Positions 22,729 to 34,446 of a DNA stretch of 64,000 nt are shown here, in pieces. A program made the position numbers and the translations under genes. Origin of the DNA: Cristatella mucedo (lineage: Eukaryota; Bryozoa; Phylactolaemata; Cristatellidae); the NCBI GenBank assembly GCA_009760855.2, contig WPIO01000006.1, positions 2,265,001 to 2,329,000 of the forward strand. The letters are read 5' to 3'. Each line of letters opens with the position of its first letter. Position 1 is the first letter of the stretch. The notes under the pieces were generated by a model. It was given only the letters and a program-made list of their open reading frames with translations. It was not told where the DNA came from and did no database searches.

Positions 22729-22886
22729 TGACGTCAGCGGTCGGAGATCGGCTGGTCTCTGACCGACCGCCTCCTCCTGGGCTCGCAGACTGCGGCCGAG
22801 CAGAAATCTGCTTCCGGGCCATTCGGCCAGGTAGGCTGACGTCAGCGATGCTCACGTCAGCGATGCTCGCGTCAGCGATGCTGACG
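22729..22886. promoter_or_regulatory. Cluster of CRE-like TGACGTCA sites, candidate regulatory
   Basis: Two perfect TGACGTCA octamers (22729-22736, 22837-22844) and two near copies lie in a three-fold 15-bp repeat (22835-22879, unit like gctcacgtcagcgat). An inverted CCAAT (attgg) sits at 22722. CREB/ATF binding is the textbook reading of the octamer. No start site or gene is seen next to it, so a regulatory function is a guess. Confidence 0.3.
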
Positions 22887-22997
22887 GGCGAGAATGAATC
22901 TGTACGTACGCAATCGCTCCGGCATTGAGAGATCCGTAGTCGCTCCATCCAATGAGTACGTGTAGCTGTATCTGTTGACTGTCGCTCAAACATATAC

Positions 22998-23150
22998 TAA
23001 CTGATTAAACAACCTCATTTGCATAGCGGCAAAAGAGCATTAGCGGCTATCGCCGCCGCTTGCACATGGCTCGTAGAGGGTCGCCCGGCAGCATTCAAAC
23101 CAGCGACCTCGTCGTGAAGAGCGAACCGTACAGAGTACGATTACCTGATA
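22998..23150 (-). mobile_element. SINE2 copy
   Basis: It shares 'ctgattaaacaacctcattt', 'gcaaaagagcattagcggct' and 'atcgccgccgcttgcac' with the type copy. The box B region reads 'attcaaaccagcgacct', one or two changes from consensus. The tRNA 5' end is degenerate. Confidence 0.72.
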
Positions 23151-24934
23151 GCTTCGCCTTATTTTCTTGTCTCGCGTTAGCTAGGGGGTCTTTTCCTGTG
23201 TGCCCCCCCCCGCGTCATCCCATCCTCTGCCAGTTGTAGCGACTGCCCTCAAATAGCCCCTCGCAAGGGGCTTGTTGAGTCCAGCATTAATTTTCGTGTG
23301 GTTCCACTCACTACGAGATCTGAGATGCGAGATTTGTGCCGTACAAACCACAGAGATCGCCATGTATGCTGAAAGCCATGGCAGATTTCGCAGGAAAAAC
23401 TAATAGCGAACGTAGAACAAACCCTTTCGTGGGTCCTAAGTGCAATACTAGGTCGCTAAAGTGGCATCTAGGTTTTTGCTGTTTTACGCAGCAGCCAGTG
23501 CACCGAAACAATTCGTAATTACCTGATGCACACGATTATGGAAGTACAGCAGCAATAGTTAATACTGGAATTATTCGTTGCAATAGGGCCACCAGCCGTC
23601 AGCAACTTCATAAAAGGTGTGTGTATCAAGCATGATCCAACTGAAAACAGAGCTGCACGACTGCGAATGGATGCTGGCGCGCTTGTTGTTGCCCGCGGTG
23701 TATGCTAACGCTCAGCCACATTGTATTTTACAAGACGTGGCGGCTGAGCAATGATTCTTTTAACAAGGCGCCGTTGCATTTGCTACGAGCCAAGGCACAC
23801 CTAACTAGCAGCTTACCTCGGACTGAGCTAAGAGCACCCTTTCGCAATGTCTTTAGTTGCACGACAGCAATCAATTTGACACTCGGCACACTAGATACTC
23901 GAGAGATTAAATGGGATGGGGGTCACGGCTGGCTACTCTTAGCTGCCTCAATAGGTCTTATGAATGCTTGCCTATTTCACTTAATCTGCAAGTGGCTGCA
24001 ATTGCTTCGACGCCTTTATCCGACATTTTGGCTACTTTGCCTCCTATCAAACACAGACCTCGGTTTTAGCAGCTTCGACTTCGTCGCAGCTTCTGCAATA
24101 AGACTATCTTGTGACTATAATTAATGCTGTGCGACATTGTCTGCCTGCTAGTCTCATAATACCCAACCGCTAGTAGCTTGAGCTGCACGAATGTGTAAGA
24201 GTGTAGCGGCAGCAGCAGCAGAACCGGAAGCATTACCAGACCACGAGCACCTGGGTAATTTGTTTTCGTAGCCAATGTCTAGACCAGCAGATGGCTTTAA
24301 GGCCACGCGGTACCCTCTGCTGTCAGCTCATGGCTGTTGCTTAGCTATTCTTGGAAAATGGCGTTCAGAGTGAGTCTCCCTCGTAGCAGTTTCCTGAATC
24401 ACCGATAGCAGGCGTCTCGGCTTTTCCGTAAGCGGCACACAGGCGACAGTGACAGCAGGTCGCCACTACCGACATAAGACCGATCTCAGTTTCAAAAAAT
24501 ATATCTCAAAATGCTTTCAGAGAAGCTGTTTTATTGAGAGAGACTATTCTACCGTCTTCGTTCAGCAATGACGACCCTATTGGGTGGGGAGAGCCTATCT
24601 GTGCGCATGATTGGTTGTAGCTGATCTTGAGGTCGACCCGAAGGAGCAAGCTGGAGCAAGTGGGTACAGTTGCCTGCCCGACCTTGCAGGCAAGGTCAGT
24701 AAACAAGGCTTCAGACGACTTAATGGAGGTTCTAAGCTAAAAAAAAATGCTTGAAGTCTGCCAAGTAAGAGATAAGACATGGTCCCGGCAGCCACTGGTG
24801 CCTAAATGGAATCCCTGGCGAGCGTGACCTCATTCAACTCATTGGCATAGCAATGCAAGCAAAAGCAGTAGCAGCAGCAGCTTCTGAAACCTGACTGCCA
24901 GATAGATTCTTCAAAAGCTTTGCTGTCAGTGTTC

Positions 24935-24999
<65 letters not shown>

Positions 25000-27177
25000 T
25001 GTACTCAAATCCAGCTGTGCGACCGGATGTGGTTAGCTCATCCTAAAATCCTAAAAAAAAGAGAAGGGCATACAATAAGTTACGATCATAAGAATAAGTT
25101 CAAGAATGCAAGCAATGCACCAGGTCGGTATTAGAAATGGGAGATTGGGTCAGCGAAAAAACTACGAACGTTGAATGGGTAATAATGGGTAAGCCAAGAG
25201 CTTGCTCCCTTTCGGATGAGACTTCGCAAAGAAAACTGGGTTAAGTTCGCCGGCTGCACGGCCCTGAGCCGACATCCATTCTCTTATGGCTGGTCCACCG
25301 TGTTGGAATGCCGCTCAATGCAGCAGCAAATCGCAACATAAATATATATAGGGATTGATGCCGGCCAATCTAGCTTGGTGATTGCTGTGGCATTGCACAG
25401 CTAGCCTGCCGCTGGCTAGCCATGTGCTGATTGCCAGGTTGTCTGCTGCTGCCGCCTGGCTGATACGGGGCAGGGACGGCAGTGCAGTAGACAGTCCTAC
25501 ACCACAGCAATCGGCATGATCGGAAAAATTTTCTGAGAGCCAGCCCGGACGTCTCCAAGAAAGCCAGTCGCCATCACTCGAGCCTCCTTTTTAGGTTTCA
25601 CTCTCTTGTGAATCGGCACCCCTCGTCGTCGATGCACGTGTCGTCGAGACACGTGTCGCATGCAGCTCTATGCTTGACCGCAGTTCGAAACCGTGGGATT
25701 TATCCTTTAGTTTTCCACTACTCGCCTTCAGGTGTGCGGTCCGCGAAAGCTGATACAGCTGATACAAAGGCTTCGTGTTCCCTGCTCGTACAGACAGCCC
25801 TTCTTTTACCTTGTACCTCTGCCCTATTATCAGATGCTCATACTCTGTTGTGTATCGATCGCTCACTGAGTTCCAGCTCTTCCTTAAACGTGTATCTCGT
25901 CAACCTTTCTACAATAATGGTTCGCAAAACTTCTGGGAATTACTTTAGTATTTACTCGCGCTGCTGCTCTGTTTCCAGTTCCCTTATGAACTATCTCTAA
26001 TGATTAGCGATGCACATCCTTGGTATACATGGGATACGATCTCCGTCTTGGTTGATTTCCGAAATGTTCTGCATGCAACGGACAGGAATCATGTGGCATG
26101 CGCGGAAACTCATGGGCATGTTCTGTTTGCAATAAACAATATTCTTCGAGAAAACATAGCTTGATCTCACCGGATCCAGTGTCAATTTAAGAATCACGCT
26201 TTGCTTTCTGCACTGCCTTTGAGCATGGATATGCTACACTGGTAACGGAGTCTCTTGAATTCATGCCTACTCTTAGTAAATTCCAAAATGTTTTCTTCAA
26301 TGACTTTAAACCAAGAGCAAAGGTGGGTTGTAAAATGAAAGTGCTGCCGAATAGCAGACCTACACTGAGTGAGTTACTCCTGACTCTTAGTACGAAGATT
26401 CGACAATTCTGTACTCCCAGTTTGATCATAATTTTGCCGTGATTGTTTACTAAAACTTCAACTATAATTGCACTGCAGAAAGCAAAGTCCTCTCAAAGGC
26501 CTTGCAGGTTTGCAAAATACGGCAATCAGCGATTTCCATGACCGCTCGACAAAGCTCCATTTAGGTCATGGCCACTAACTGGCTGCCTAACGATTAGCCT
26601 GGACTATCCCAGGAGTAAAATGCAAACGATAAGGTGCTCTTCGAGGTCACGTGATTAGCAGGAGTATGCGCGAACATCAACAACCCGATGACAAAAACTT
26701 GCACTGGCTTCATGTCTCGCATTGACTTCGGCTAGAGATTACTCTCCCGATTTGTAGAAGTCACGTGATCAGACCCCAAAATATCCACCTGGTTTGTTGG
26801 GCCCTGAAATTCACTGCTTAGCTTGTCGGTGCACCGGTACCTTGATGGCATTGTCCTTCATAGAAATTTTTTTAGGGTATGCATGGTCAAGGTTAAACTC
26901 CTGAAACAATCGTCGGCTAAGTTATTCTTAGTCCACTGGCTAAGCAGCAGTCAGATTGCAACGTTAACAGCGTGATACTATCCAACGCATCGGACTAATA
27001 AAAGCAGCGAGTATATACACAAAAAAGAAGGTATCTGCATAATTGAAATTAAAAAGATTGCACTCGAACATTTTGGTAACTGCAGGAACTCCAATTGCCT
27101 ACAGCCCGTTCCTCGGGCTACTTGACGATTCGAACGATTTGATTCTGAAAAGTGGGCGGTACGATGCTTAGCCTGGT
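23151..27177. other. AT-richer region, no recognised gene
   Basis: Four kilobases of average to AT-rich sequence, with a (CT)n tract at 24936-24996. The best open frame is 140 codons at 23702-24124 (+) with an ATG start and a hydrophobic segment (GWLLLAASIGLMNACLFHLI), but it has no splice sites, codon bias or family signature that I can see. Paired TCACGTGA E-boxes lie at 26647 and 26761. Otherwise I see nothing. Confidence 0.4.
24936..24996. repeat. (CT)n microsatellite
   Basis: Sixty bases of pure CT following 'ttcccc'. Confidence 0.95.
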
Positions 27178-27520
27178 TTGAGTGTTTTCTGGAGCACTTT
27201 CAAAGCCTAAGCAGCTTTCGGTATGTATAGGGTACCCAACAGATCTCATCTCACGCAGCAATGAGAAAGTAGGAAGTATAGCTGAGTCAGGGGGGCAGTC
27301 GAATAAGTGAGTGGCATGGAAGAAGCAGCCAGGACCGCTGGTAAGAACGCACTACAGTCAGCTGCCGGAGAATAGTTGCCGTTTCAGAAAAAACTATGGA
27401 AGTGATTTCCACAGTCTAGGATCTGCAGAGCAAAAGCTTCTATCGCCCACTGTCTTCAAGCGTGGTAGTGAAGCAGCCAAGCCTTGTGGGCGAGCCTTGC
27501 GGGTTAGTGTAAGAATTGGC
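27178..27520 (-). mobile_element. LINE-B 3' fragment
   Basis: On the minus strand this reads the LINE-B C-terminus, including residues RLKTVGDRSFCSADPRLWKS in one frame (about 27400-27460), which matches SKTVGDRSFSSAGPRLWNSL of the 61.4-kb copy. It is followed by the 3' UTR motif (plus strand 'agcctaagcagctttcgg', near 27207). It is diverged and frameshifted. The upstream limit is set by 'gcgggttagtgtaagaatt', the antisense of the 'cttacgttgacccacaag' segment. Confidence 0.8.
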
Positions 27521-27835
27521 CGGCGGCCGCGGTGGTTCACGTGGCGCCAGTGGCTGTGCCGTATGCCGTCAAAAGCTGTTTGCCCGCCGTGGCGGCTACG
27601 GGCCAACACTGGTATTCTGACAGGCTAGGAGCAGCTGCGCCGTGTAGTCTGCTAATGCATTTCAAAGTCCGCAATTGCTGAATCGCAACTCGACGTCTTG
27701 CACTGACGTTTGGTGAGGCTTCCGCTGTGCAGCATCGGCGGCCGAGTAGGATTCGGGTGAGCAAAGGTCGGAATAGCGTAGCATCGCACCCGGTCAAATA
27801 GCCAACAGTTTCCACTGTTCGTGGAAAGGAGCTGT
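27521..27835. other. Spacer, nothing recognised
   Basis: GC-rich mixed sequence between the LINE-B fragment and the CTTC minisatellite. Confidence 0.4.
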
Positions 27836-28062
27836 CTCCTCCTTCCTTCTCTCCTTCCTTCTTTCTTTTCTCCTTCCTCCTTCCTTTTCTCCTTCCTCCT
27901 TCCTTCTCTCCTTCCTCCTTCCTTCTCTCCTTCCTCCTTCCTTTTCTCCTTCCTCATTCCTTTTCTCCTTCCTCTTTCCTTTTCTCCTTCCTCCTTCCTT
28001 CTCTCCTTCCTCCTTCCTTCTCTCCTTCCTCCTTCCTTTTCTCCTTCCTCCTTCCTTCTCTC
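27836..28062. repeat. Polypyrimidine minisatellite, 19-bp unit
   Basis: Units of ttctctccttcctccttcc repeat with small changes about a dozen times, giving a pure C/T strand. Long Arg/Lys/Glu frames on the minus strand come from it. Confidence 0.9.
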
Positions 28063-28993
28063 TGTTCGTGGAGCACCTTCCTCTTGCTCGTCTTGAGCTC
28101 AACCGACGGCCGGTGGCACTGCGGCTACGGGCCTCTGCTCTGCACGGCCGTTCTAGCCCGTAAAGCAGTGTCTAGGTCTTTTGCCGACTCGTTAGCCGCC
28201 CGCAGTGGTATAAGACAACAACCATCGGCCCTGGCGGCATCGGCGGCGCGGCCGCATGCCTCGGCCGCGCCGCCGTGAGTGGTCTGCTCTCAGCCCGCGA
28301 CCTTCCCAGACCGCGACAGGTGGCATCGGTTGCACTCGCGGAAAGAAGCAGCACTGCTGGCAGTGAGCTATGCCAATTCCGGAGCCGGCATCGTCGGGCC
28401 GGCTGCCAGCCCCCTGCCGTGCCGGCGCCGCCACCACTGCCGATGACGGCAGTTCGTCCTAGGTTCCGAGGTGCAAGCCCTGGCCTTCACCGGCGCTGCC
28501 GCCGCCTCCGCCGTCGCTCATCAAGCCTCCGACGCCGCTCTCTTCGCTGCCGCCCCGCCCACCTGCAGGTGCGAGGCGTACCGGCCGCGAGCTAGACAGC
28601 TTGTTTTTCACCAGCCTGTCCTTCGGCTTGCCGGTGGCGCCGTCTATCGGCGGCTTCTCGGTCTGTCTCGGCCTGTCTGGCTCACTCGCGGGACTCGCAA
28701 GCTACCGGTGCTTGGCCCGAGCCAGCTGCACTTTGACCAGCGGTCTTCCTTTCGAAAACAAGGCTTCCTTCGGTGATGGCTGATGCCGTCGGTCTGTTGC
28801 AGGCCACCTTTGGATTTCCAAGGGACCCCCTGATTAGTGACTGGCAGCAGCAGCTTGGCCAATTGCACTTTGGGCCAAGACACATTTTTCTGTTTTGTCA
28901 AGTTTTTTGGCGAAGTTTACCGCAGGGGCCCGCTCGTTACTGTCTCGCCAAGCGAGCGATTGCTGTGAGAGTCGTTTGGCAGAGCCAGCAGCT

Positions 28994-28994
<1 letters not shown>
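28063..28994. other. GC-rich block, no gene recognised
   Basis: GC-rich and CpG-rich to about 28,620, then average. The frames at 28275-28595 and 28471-28776 (+) and their opposites are Arg/Pro/Ala-rich and without motifs. A short CpG island is possible. Confidence 0.4.

Positions 28995-29051
<57 letters not shown>
28995..29051. repeat. (GT)n microsatellite
   Basis: Nearly pure GT repeat of about 56 bases. Confidence 0.95.
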
Positions 29052-29053
<2 letters not shown>

Positions 29054-29312
29054 CTGCTTCCACGGGTAATGGCTCACCACCTGGAATTCCCCCCCCCCTG
29101 GAAACCGTGCGGTAGGCGGCACTGAATGTGAACCTTTCAAAACCCAGACCAGTTGATTTATACATGTGCTCCTGCATGCACGTGCAGGAATGCACGCATG
29201 CACACGATCGAGCGAAATCACACACACAAGCAGACTCGCGAGAGAACAAATGATCTTGCATCGGCTAGCAACTACTCCATCGTTCTCTCTCCTTTTTCTG
29301 AATGTATGCCCA

Positions 29313-29410
29313 GTTCTGCCTGTCTCTGCCTGTCTCTGCCTGTCTCTGCCTGCCTCTGTCTGTCTCCGTCTGTCAGTCTGTGTGTGTGTGTGTCTGTCTG
29401 TCTCTCACTC
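29313..29410. repeat. Tandem CTGT-rich repeat
   Basis: A 10-bp unit tctctgcctg repeats about four times, then grades into ctgtctgt and (GT)n. Confidence 0.85.
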
Positions 29411-29904
29411 TCTATCTTTCTGGCTTGCTCTATATGTAGCTTGCACCACCCGGTATCTTTTACTGTCACTCTCTCTTTATCTAGATAACCCTCTTTCTCC
29501 CTCACTTAATCTCATCTCTTGCTCTATCACACACTTTGGTCTGTGTTGCTATCGGCAATACATGCTCAAGATGCCTTCGGTGCATTGATGTACTTGCTAG
29601 CCCGTTTTTAGCAATGCAAACGTAGTGGGGTAGTGACACTAGCTGACACCAACCCTTCTCTGCGGCCAACAGAGCTAGGATTACTGTGAAAAACGCCAAG
29701 ATGGAGTGCAGAGCCAAATGGCTGTCGAGTACTGGATCTGGGTGCACGCAGACAGCCCCTGTGGGTGTACTCAGACCGTCACAGGAAAGAGCATGGAGGC
29801 TCGCGCGAGTGGCCGAGTGCGGCAACAGTGGCCACATGCTGGACGCCACGAGCACGTGTTCTGAATGTACCTCTAATAGCTTTCACTACACAAGGTCACA
29901 AGGT

Positions 29905-30110
29905 CACTAAGGGAGTAATACAGGGGAGAGTTTGAGAGCCTAAGACGCTTTTGATACATCAACGGCAGCCGACCGACTTCATCTCAAGCATAAAAGTGAA
30001 GGTGAGAAGCATGGCTGCGTCAGGAGGAAGTTTGAGAAAGGGATTAGCATGGAAATAGGAGCATAGGACAGCGGGAAAGAGTGCTCCTGGGTCAGCAGCA
30101 GTAGAGAATG
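29905..30110 (-). mobile_element. LINE-B 3' fragment, decayed
   Basis: On the plus strand, 'gagagtttgagagcctaag' is a diverged antisense of the LINE-B 3' motif, 'ggtgagaagcatggctg' the antisense of the 'tatgcttcccactt' segment, and 'cagcagcagtagagaatg' the antisense of the NYS-AADYG region. A direct duplication 'caaggtcacaaggtcac' lies just before it (about 29,892), perhaps a remnant of insertion. Confidence 0.6.
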
Positions 30111-32179
30111 TTTGGAGCATGTACTAAATTGTACACGCAGTGTTAGGTCCCTTAGCGAGAGCTGTTAGTTGGATTGGTAGACACAAAGGATTTGTGCAAT
30201 TTAGGATTAAGTGCTCTCAGAGAGTCTGCATCTGCGGTGGCACTAGTCCAAACGAGATAACAAAGTAGGAATTGACGTTAAAACAATGTCCGACAGTTCA
30301 TGGAGTGAAGTCCGGCCCGCTGCAGCCAAAGCCGCACAACTTGTGGTTGCTCAAACCTTCTAGGAAATGCTCACACTAAAGGTGCTGTTTAAGTTAAATA
30401 GTTCTCTATTGCAGCTAATTTTTCTCTCAATATGCCCGAATGGAACATTTATTTTTTCGTCATTGTTTTTATTTAGAGTTACCTGTCCAGCGTTGCACAG
30501 AAAAGCTGCAAGTTAATCCAAGTTAGTTGGCCGACTCAAGAAAAGTACTGGGAAATACTCAAATAATCATCTGGTTTACAAATACTTTGAAGAATTATGC
30601 GGTTTCTCGACAATGCACCCGTACAGCCAGATCGTAACATGCCAGCCCCTTGTAAAGATGTCGGCATTTCGAACCTTTGGAAAAGCACACCCGCTCCGAG
30701 AGTAAAAAGGTAAAATGCCAGCAGACCGTGTCCTTGCTGGAAACAGCTTATCATGAGAACTCTGAACTGGCAAATTGGGCGTCCAAGCTATCAAACGTAC
30801 ATTTCGTATCGACGCCTAGAGGGACAGTGGTCCGCTGGCCTCTTCCCTATGCTCAGGCTTGTTGGTATGACATGCATTATTTCAATGACTCTCGTCTAGC
30901 AAAAGCTCCATTGCTGCTTTCGATGACTTCTGACTGTCATATCAGCAAGCTATATTGTGTGCTTCTGCTGCGACATTCAGTATTTTTACCACGTTGAGCA
31001 CGCCAACGACGGGGATCGATGAAATGAAGAGAATCGATCGAGGAGGATCGGCGGCGCCGGAGGATCGGTCATCTCGTCTAGCAGCGAGCTCGAGCCTTCT
31101 AAAAATAAAAAGTAAAGTAAAGGAGATGCAAACTCCCGATAGAGTCATAAGCATCGATTGCGCAAAACCCCAAGCGTATTCGGGCGCATTCAGCGCCGAT
31201 CCCAGCGATTGCAGTGGCTGGCCCTGGACAGCTGTGAGTGGATACCTATGTCCTACTCGTTGGTGATGGTGCTTACGTAGACAGCTCTAGATGGGCAGCT
31301 TGCCTCTTTGTCGCATTGGTCACTTGCAGGACTTTTCTTTCCTCAATACGGCATGTCCGACATGACAATGCGTGCAGCTTGATCGCAAATTATAGTTTTC
31401 GTGTTTGCGTCAATGCAATGCGCTCGTCTGCCCAAGCATCCATAGAGACATTCGAAGATGGTAAAAGTGCATGAATCCATCCGGGCGTATTAAGCCAGGA
31501 GTAAATCCAGCTATTTGTCAGGTCGAATCCAATTTTTCACTTATCTCCCTCACCAACAGCCCACGTGTAGCTGTTAAGAGCGTTTGCTCACAATAGCCTA
31601 CACGTCATGCATCGGGCTATGCCATCCCTAAGGCAAACGCGGCAAGCATCCGGCTTTGACAATCCGTGAGTGCGAAACAGAGCAATTTAACTGCTCAGAG
31701 ACTCGGGAGACTCGGTTTTCGCATAGCTATCGCCATTCGATCCCAGTCACTCAGCCGTACTTTCGTTTTCAGACCCCGTTGCAGAATGTCCCGACGTTTA
31801 GAAAGTTCGTACGAGCGTCAATTCAAGAACCGGACGAGGACAACGCCTTTTTGCTTTTGGACAGTATCGTGTCAGATATGTCGTCCATATGAACATCTAT
31901 ATTCCTGCCTTCTGCCCAATGTCAAACAATCGACACGAGCTCTCTTTCCCGAGTCAGCTGCCGCTGAGAGTTTTTCCGGCTATAAGTGAGCCTACTATTT
32001 GGCTCGATGTTGCATGCCTATCTATCATTTCTCCATGGTCGTTCAAATGCAGTCTTGCATACTGATTCTACTTCAAGGATTCAAAAGTTATTTGGTATCA
32101 CTCTCGGGAAGCCCAGACGCATCGAGAAATGACTTAAGGGCGGGGCGGGTCGGGGTGGGCGGTAAATCCTAGTATTAAT
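30111..32179. other. AT-rich region, no recognised gene
   Basis: Average to AT-rich DNA. Open frames of about 100 codons (30677-30997, 30955-31266, 31666-31989) have no motif and overlap on several frames. The part after about 31,600 may be the worn 5' end of the L2 element that follows, but I cannot show it. Confidence 0.35.
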
Positions 32180-33179
32180 TTTTGCATCATGGTTTCGAAC
32201 CGCCGGTACAGCACTCTGCAGAAGAACTACTCTTTCCCAAGATAGATATGTATTGAATCACTCTGGCTTAGTGGTCTTCCCGCCAAGTATAGCCCCGGCG
32301 GCCACTCTTAAAATAAGTTTCTGGATGGCACTTTCACGTGCAGCAATCCCCTTATAATATGCAGCATGCGTCAGGATGACGTCCATGATGTCTTAGCAGT
32401 GACCGAGCCACGACTGATAAAATCGACTAATTGCCCGAAAATAGTCACTGCCCCATACAAGCTATCTTTCTTTCATACCCCGAGGTCAAACAAAGCTGTT
32501 GACAGAGAAGGTATTGTCATTCATTACTCCCTCTATCCCAAGTATCCATTGCCATTCATTACTCCCTCTATCTCAAGTCCTTTAGCAGTTTCCTTGAAGT
32601 GGTGTTACAAATCTCTGTCACTGAGTGCGAGGATCTCTGGTATTGATCCAACAGCAAGCTGCCGGTGGCGGCAGCAATCGATTGCCATATCGAGCCGCAG
32701 AAATAATCCCATACTCAGGCAGGACGATTCTAGCATTCAATTTGATGACTGAACTGACCGTTACGTGACGACTTTATTAAATTGGCTGATTCATTTTGTC
32801 TCACGGTTCATGCCCACGGCCTAGCTAGAAGAATATGTCACACGCTCGATCTAATACTGACCTTTAATTAATGCAGCAACATCTTATTATTATCAAATTC
32901 TGCACATGTGACCGCATGGTCGGCTCTTTCAGTTTGGGATAGAGATTATTTGTCCTCAAAACTTGTGCTTGATTCTCTGTCCAACCTGACCTTTCAGGTA
33001 AAATTCTACAAACATGACGCTATCTGGTATTCTGGATGAGAATGCTCCTCTGACGAAAGCACCTCTGACGTCCTTACTTAGAAGGCCTTGCATTACAATA
33101 GCTAGGACTACTATGCTCGAGCATGAGGAAGCCACAGATCAGGATTTATTGCCAATCGTCGTCTTTCAGATATAAATAA
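32180..33179 (+). mobile_element. Old L2-type LINE, endonuclease region
   Basis: The frame at 32366-32752 reads VLAVTEPRLIKSTNCP followed by FFHTPRSNKA and IVIHYS, the layout of the APE-type endonuclease of L2 elements (normally LALTETWL, FxHxPRxNKxGGG, GIxY). Further on, frames interrupted by stops give segments like LADSFCLTVHAHGLARR and HTLDLILT, matching the late endonuclease region with its conserved HTLDLI. Many stops and shifts: an old, dead copy. The 5' boundary is uncertain. It continues after the SINE1 at 33310. Confidence 0.65.
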
Positions 33180-33309
33180 TTCGTTTCCATACGCTCTAAG
33201 AGAACTTAGTCTCTAGTCAGGCACTTCACACATGCCATGGAACTCGAGCCCAAGACTTCGGCAAGAGCTTGGTCGGGGCGAGGACCTCAACCACTGAACC
33301 AAACCAGAA
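33180..33309 (-). mobile_element. SINE1 copy inside old L2
   Basis: The minus strand carries a tRNA-like head 'tggtttggttcagtggttga', the box B area (plus strand 'ggaactcgagcccaagac'), the 'gtcaggcacttcacacatgcc' spacer and the tail 'gagactaagttctcttagag'. It interrupts the L2 element between its endonuclease and reverse transcriptase regions, so it is younger than that element. Confidence 0.8.
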
Positions 33310-34257
33310 AAGGACATATGTATCCATTCTAGCCACGGTCAAATCTTGTTTTTTTTTCTATAAAACATGATGGAATGAAAGATGTACGATTCAAAGTTAC
33401 CGACGTTGAACATCAACTATTTACTCCCATGATGGAATCGCACATGTGAGGTCATAAAATACTTATGTCAATAAACAACTTTCTCCTAAACCACTGCCAG
33501 TTCAGCATCGTAGCCAGCAATGCTCGAGGAGCTCATTTGAATATATTCCTTGTTAGAAAGACAAAATCAGAGAGTCTGTCCACCAGATGTAAATAAGGCT
33601 GGTCTGCTCACCCACCGTTGTTCCCAGGGCACAACCTCACTGCCCAGCCTACCGCCTGCTACTAGTGACCTAATCTCAAAGTCCATCTCAAAGTCTAAAA
33701 AGACTTTCAATCCTCTAGAACCCAGGCCTATTGTTCCAGCTCTGAGATGTTTCTAGTTACTTGTCCCTGCATTGCCAACATTACAAATATGCCCTTAGCC
33801 TTAGGTCTTGCTCGTACGTCCTTCAAAACGGCTACTATTAGGCCACAAATTAGGAAGTCGTTGCATGACGAGGACAGCTTAAACACACGTCTCCCTATCA
33901 TAAAAAAGGGAATGAGTAGCAGCAGTCCAGCTGCATTTTTATGTAACAGCTTCTAACCTAGTAAGTTACTATCTGATTTTAAAGCAGATCGCTCCATAGA
34001 GTAAGCACGTTTGAGAGTGTCTAACGATCTTTTTGGGATTACTGACTGAGGTGGTTTTTGCTATTTCTACCGGATCTCGCAGCAGCTTTTACTGTCCTAG
34101 ATCGCCGAGCTCTTCTTGAGCATCAGTCATCTAGCCGTGGTGTCGCTGGCACCGCACTTAAATGGTTTAGATCCTCTCTCGGTCGAATATTGCAGAGCAT
34201 AGATGCCAAAGGACAGCAATCTTAATGTAATGTATCTCCTCCTGTAACTCAACAAGG
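33310..34257 (+). mobile_element. Old L2-type LINE, linker and 5' RT region
   Basis: Continuation of the element at 32180. Around 33790-33900 one frame reads LALGLARTSFKTATIRPQIRKS, equivalent to the SFKTAIVRPLLKKP block that opens L2 reverse transcriptases. Near 34080-34210 a damaged motif A area is followed by 'gtgtcgctggcaccgcactt' and 'aatggtttagatcctctctc', equivalent to GITGTALQWFRSYL. It is interrupted by stops throughout and by a LINE-B tail fragment at 34258. Confidence 0.65.
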
Positions 34258-34446
34258 CCACAACGACAATGCGAGTGTTACGCAGGAGAGTTATGTATAG
34301 TGCACTCGCAGCCTAAGCGGCTTTCGCTATGCATTCGGTAGCCAGCAGACTTCACTCACGCAACAAAGAGAAAGTGGAAAGCATAGCAGAGTCAGAAGAG
34401 CAGTTGAGGTAGTGAGTTTGCATGGAAGTAGCAGCTCAGGACCTCT
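34258..34446 (-). mobile_element. LINE-B 3' tail fragment inside old L2
   Basis: Plus-strand 'gagtgttacgcaggagag', 'tatgtatagtgcactcgcag', 'cctaagcggctttcg' and 'acgcaacaaagagaaagtgg' are the antisense of the LINE-B 3' UTR. The fragment separates the motif A/B and YADD regions of the surrounding L2 copy, so it inserted later. Confidence 0.8.

Noticed and set aside
23702-24124. 140-codon frame with ATG and hydrophobic segment
   Set aside because: No codon bias or family signature, and surrounded by unmarked DNA; its length is near what chance gives in several tens of kilobases.
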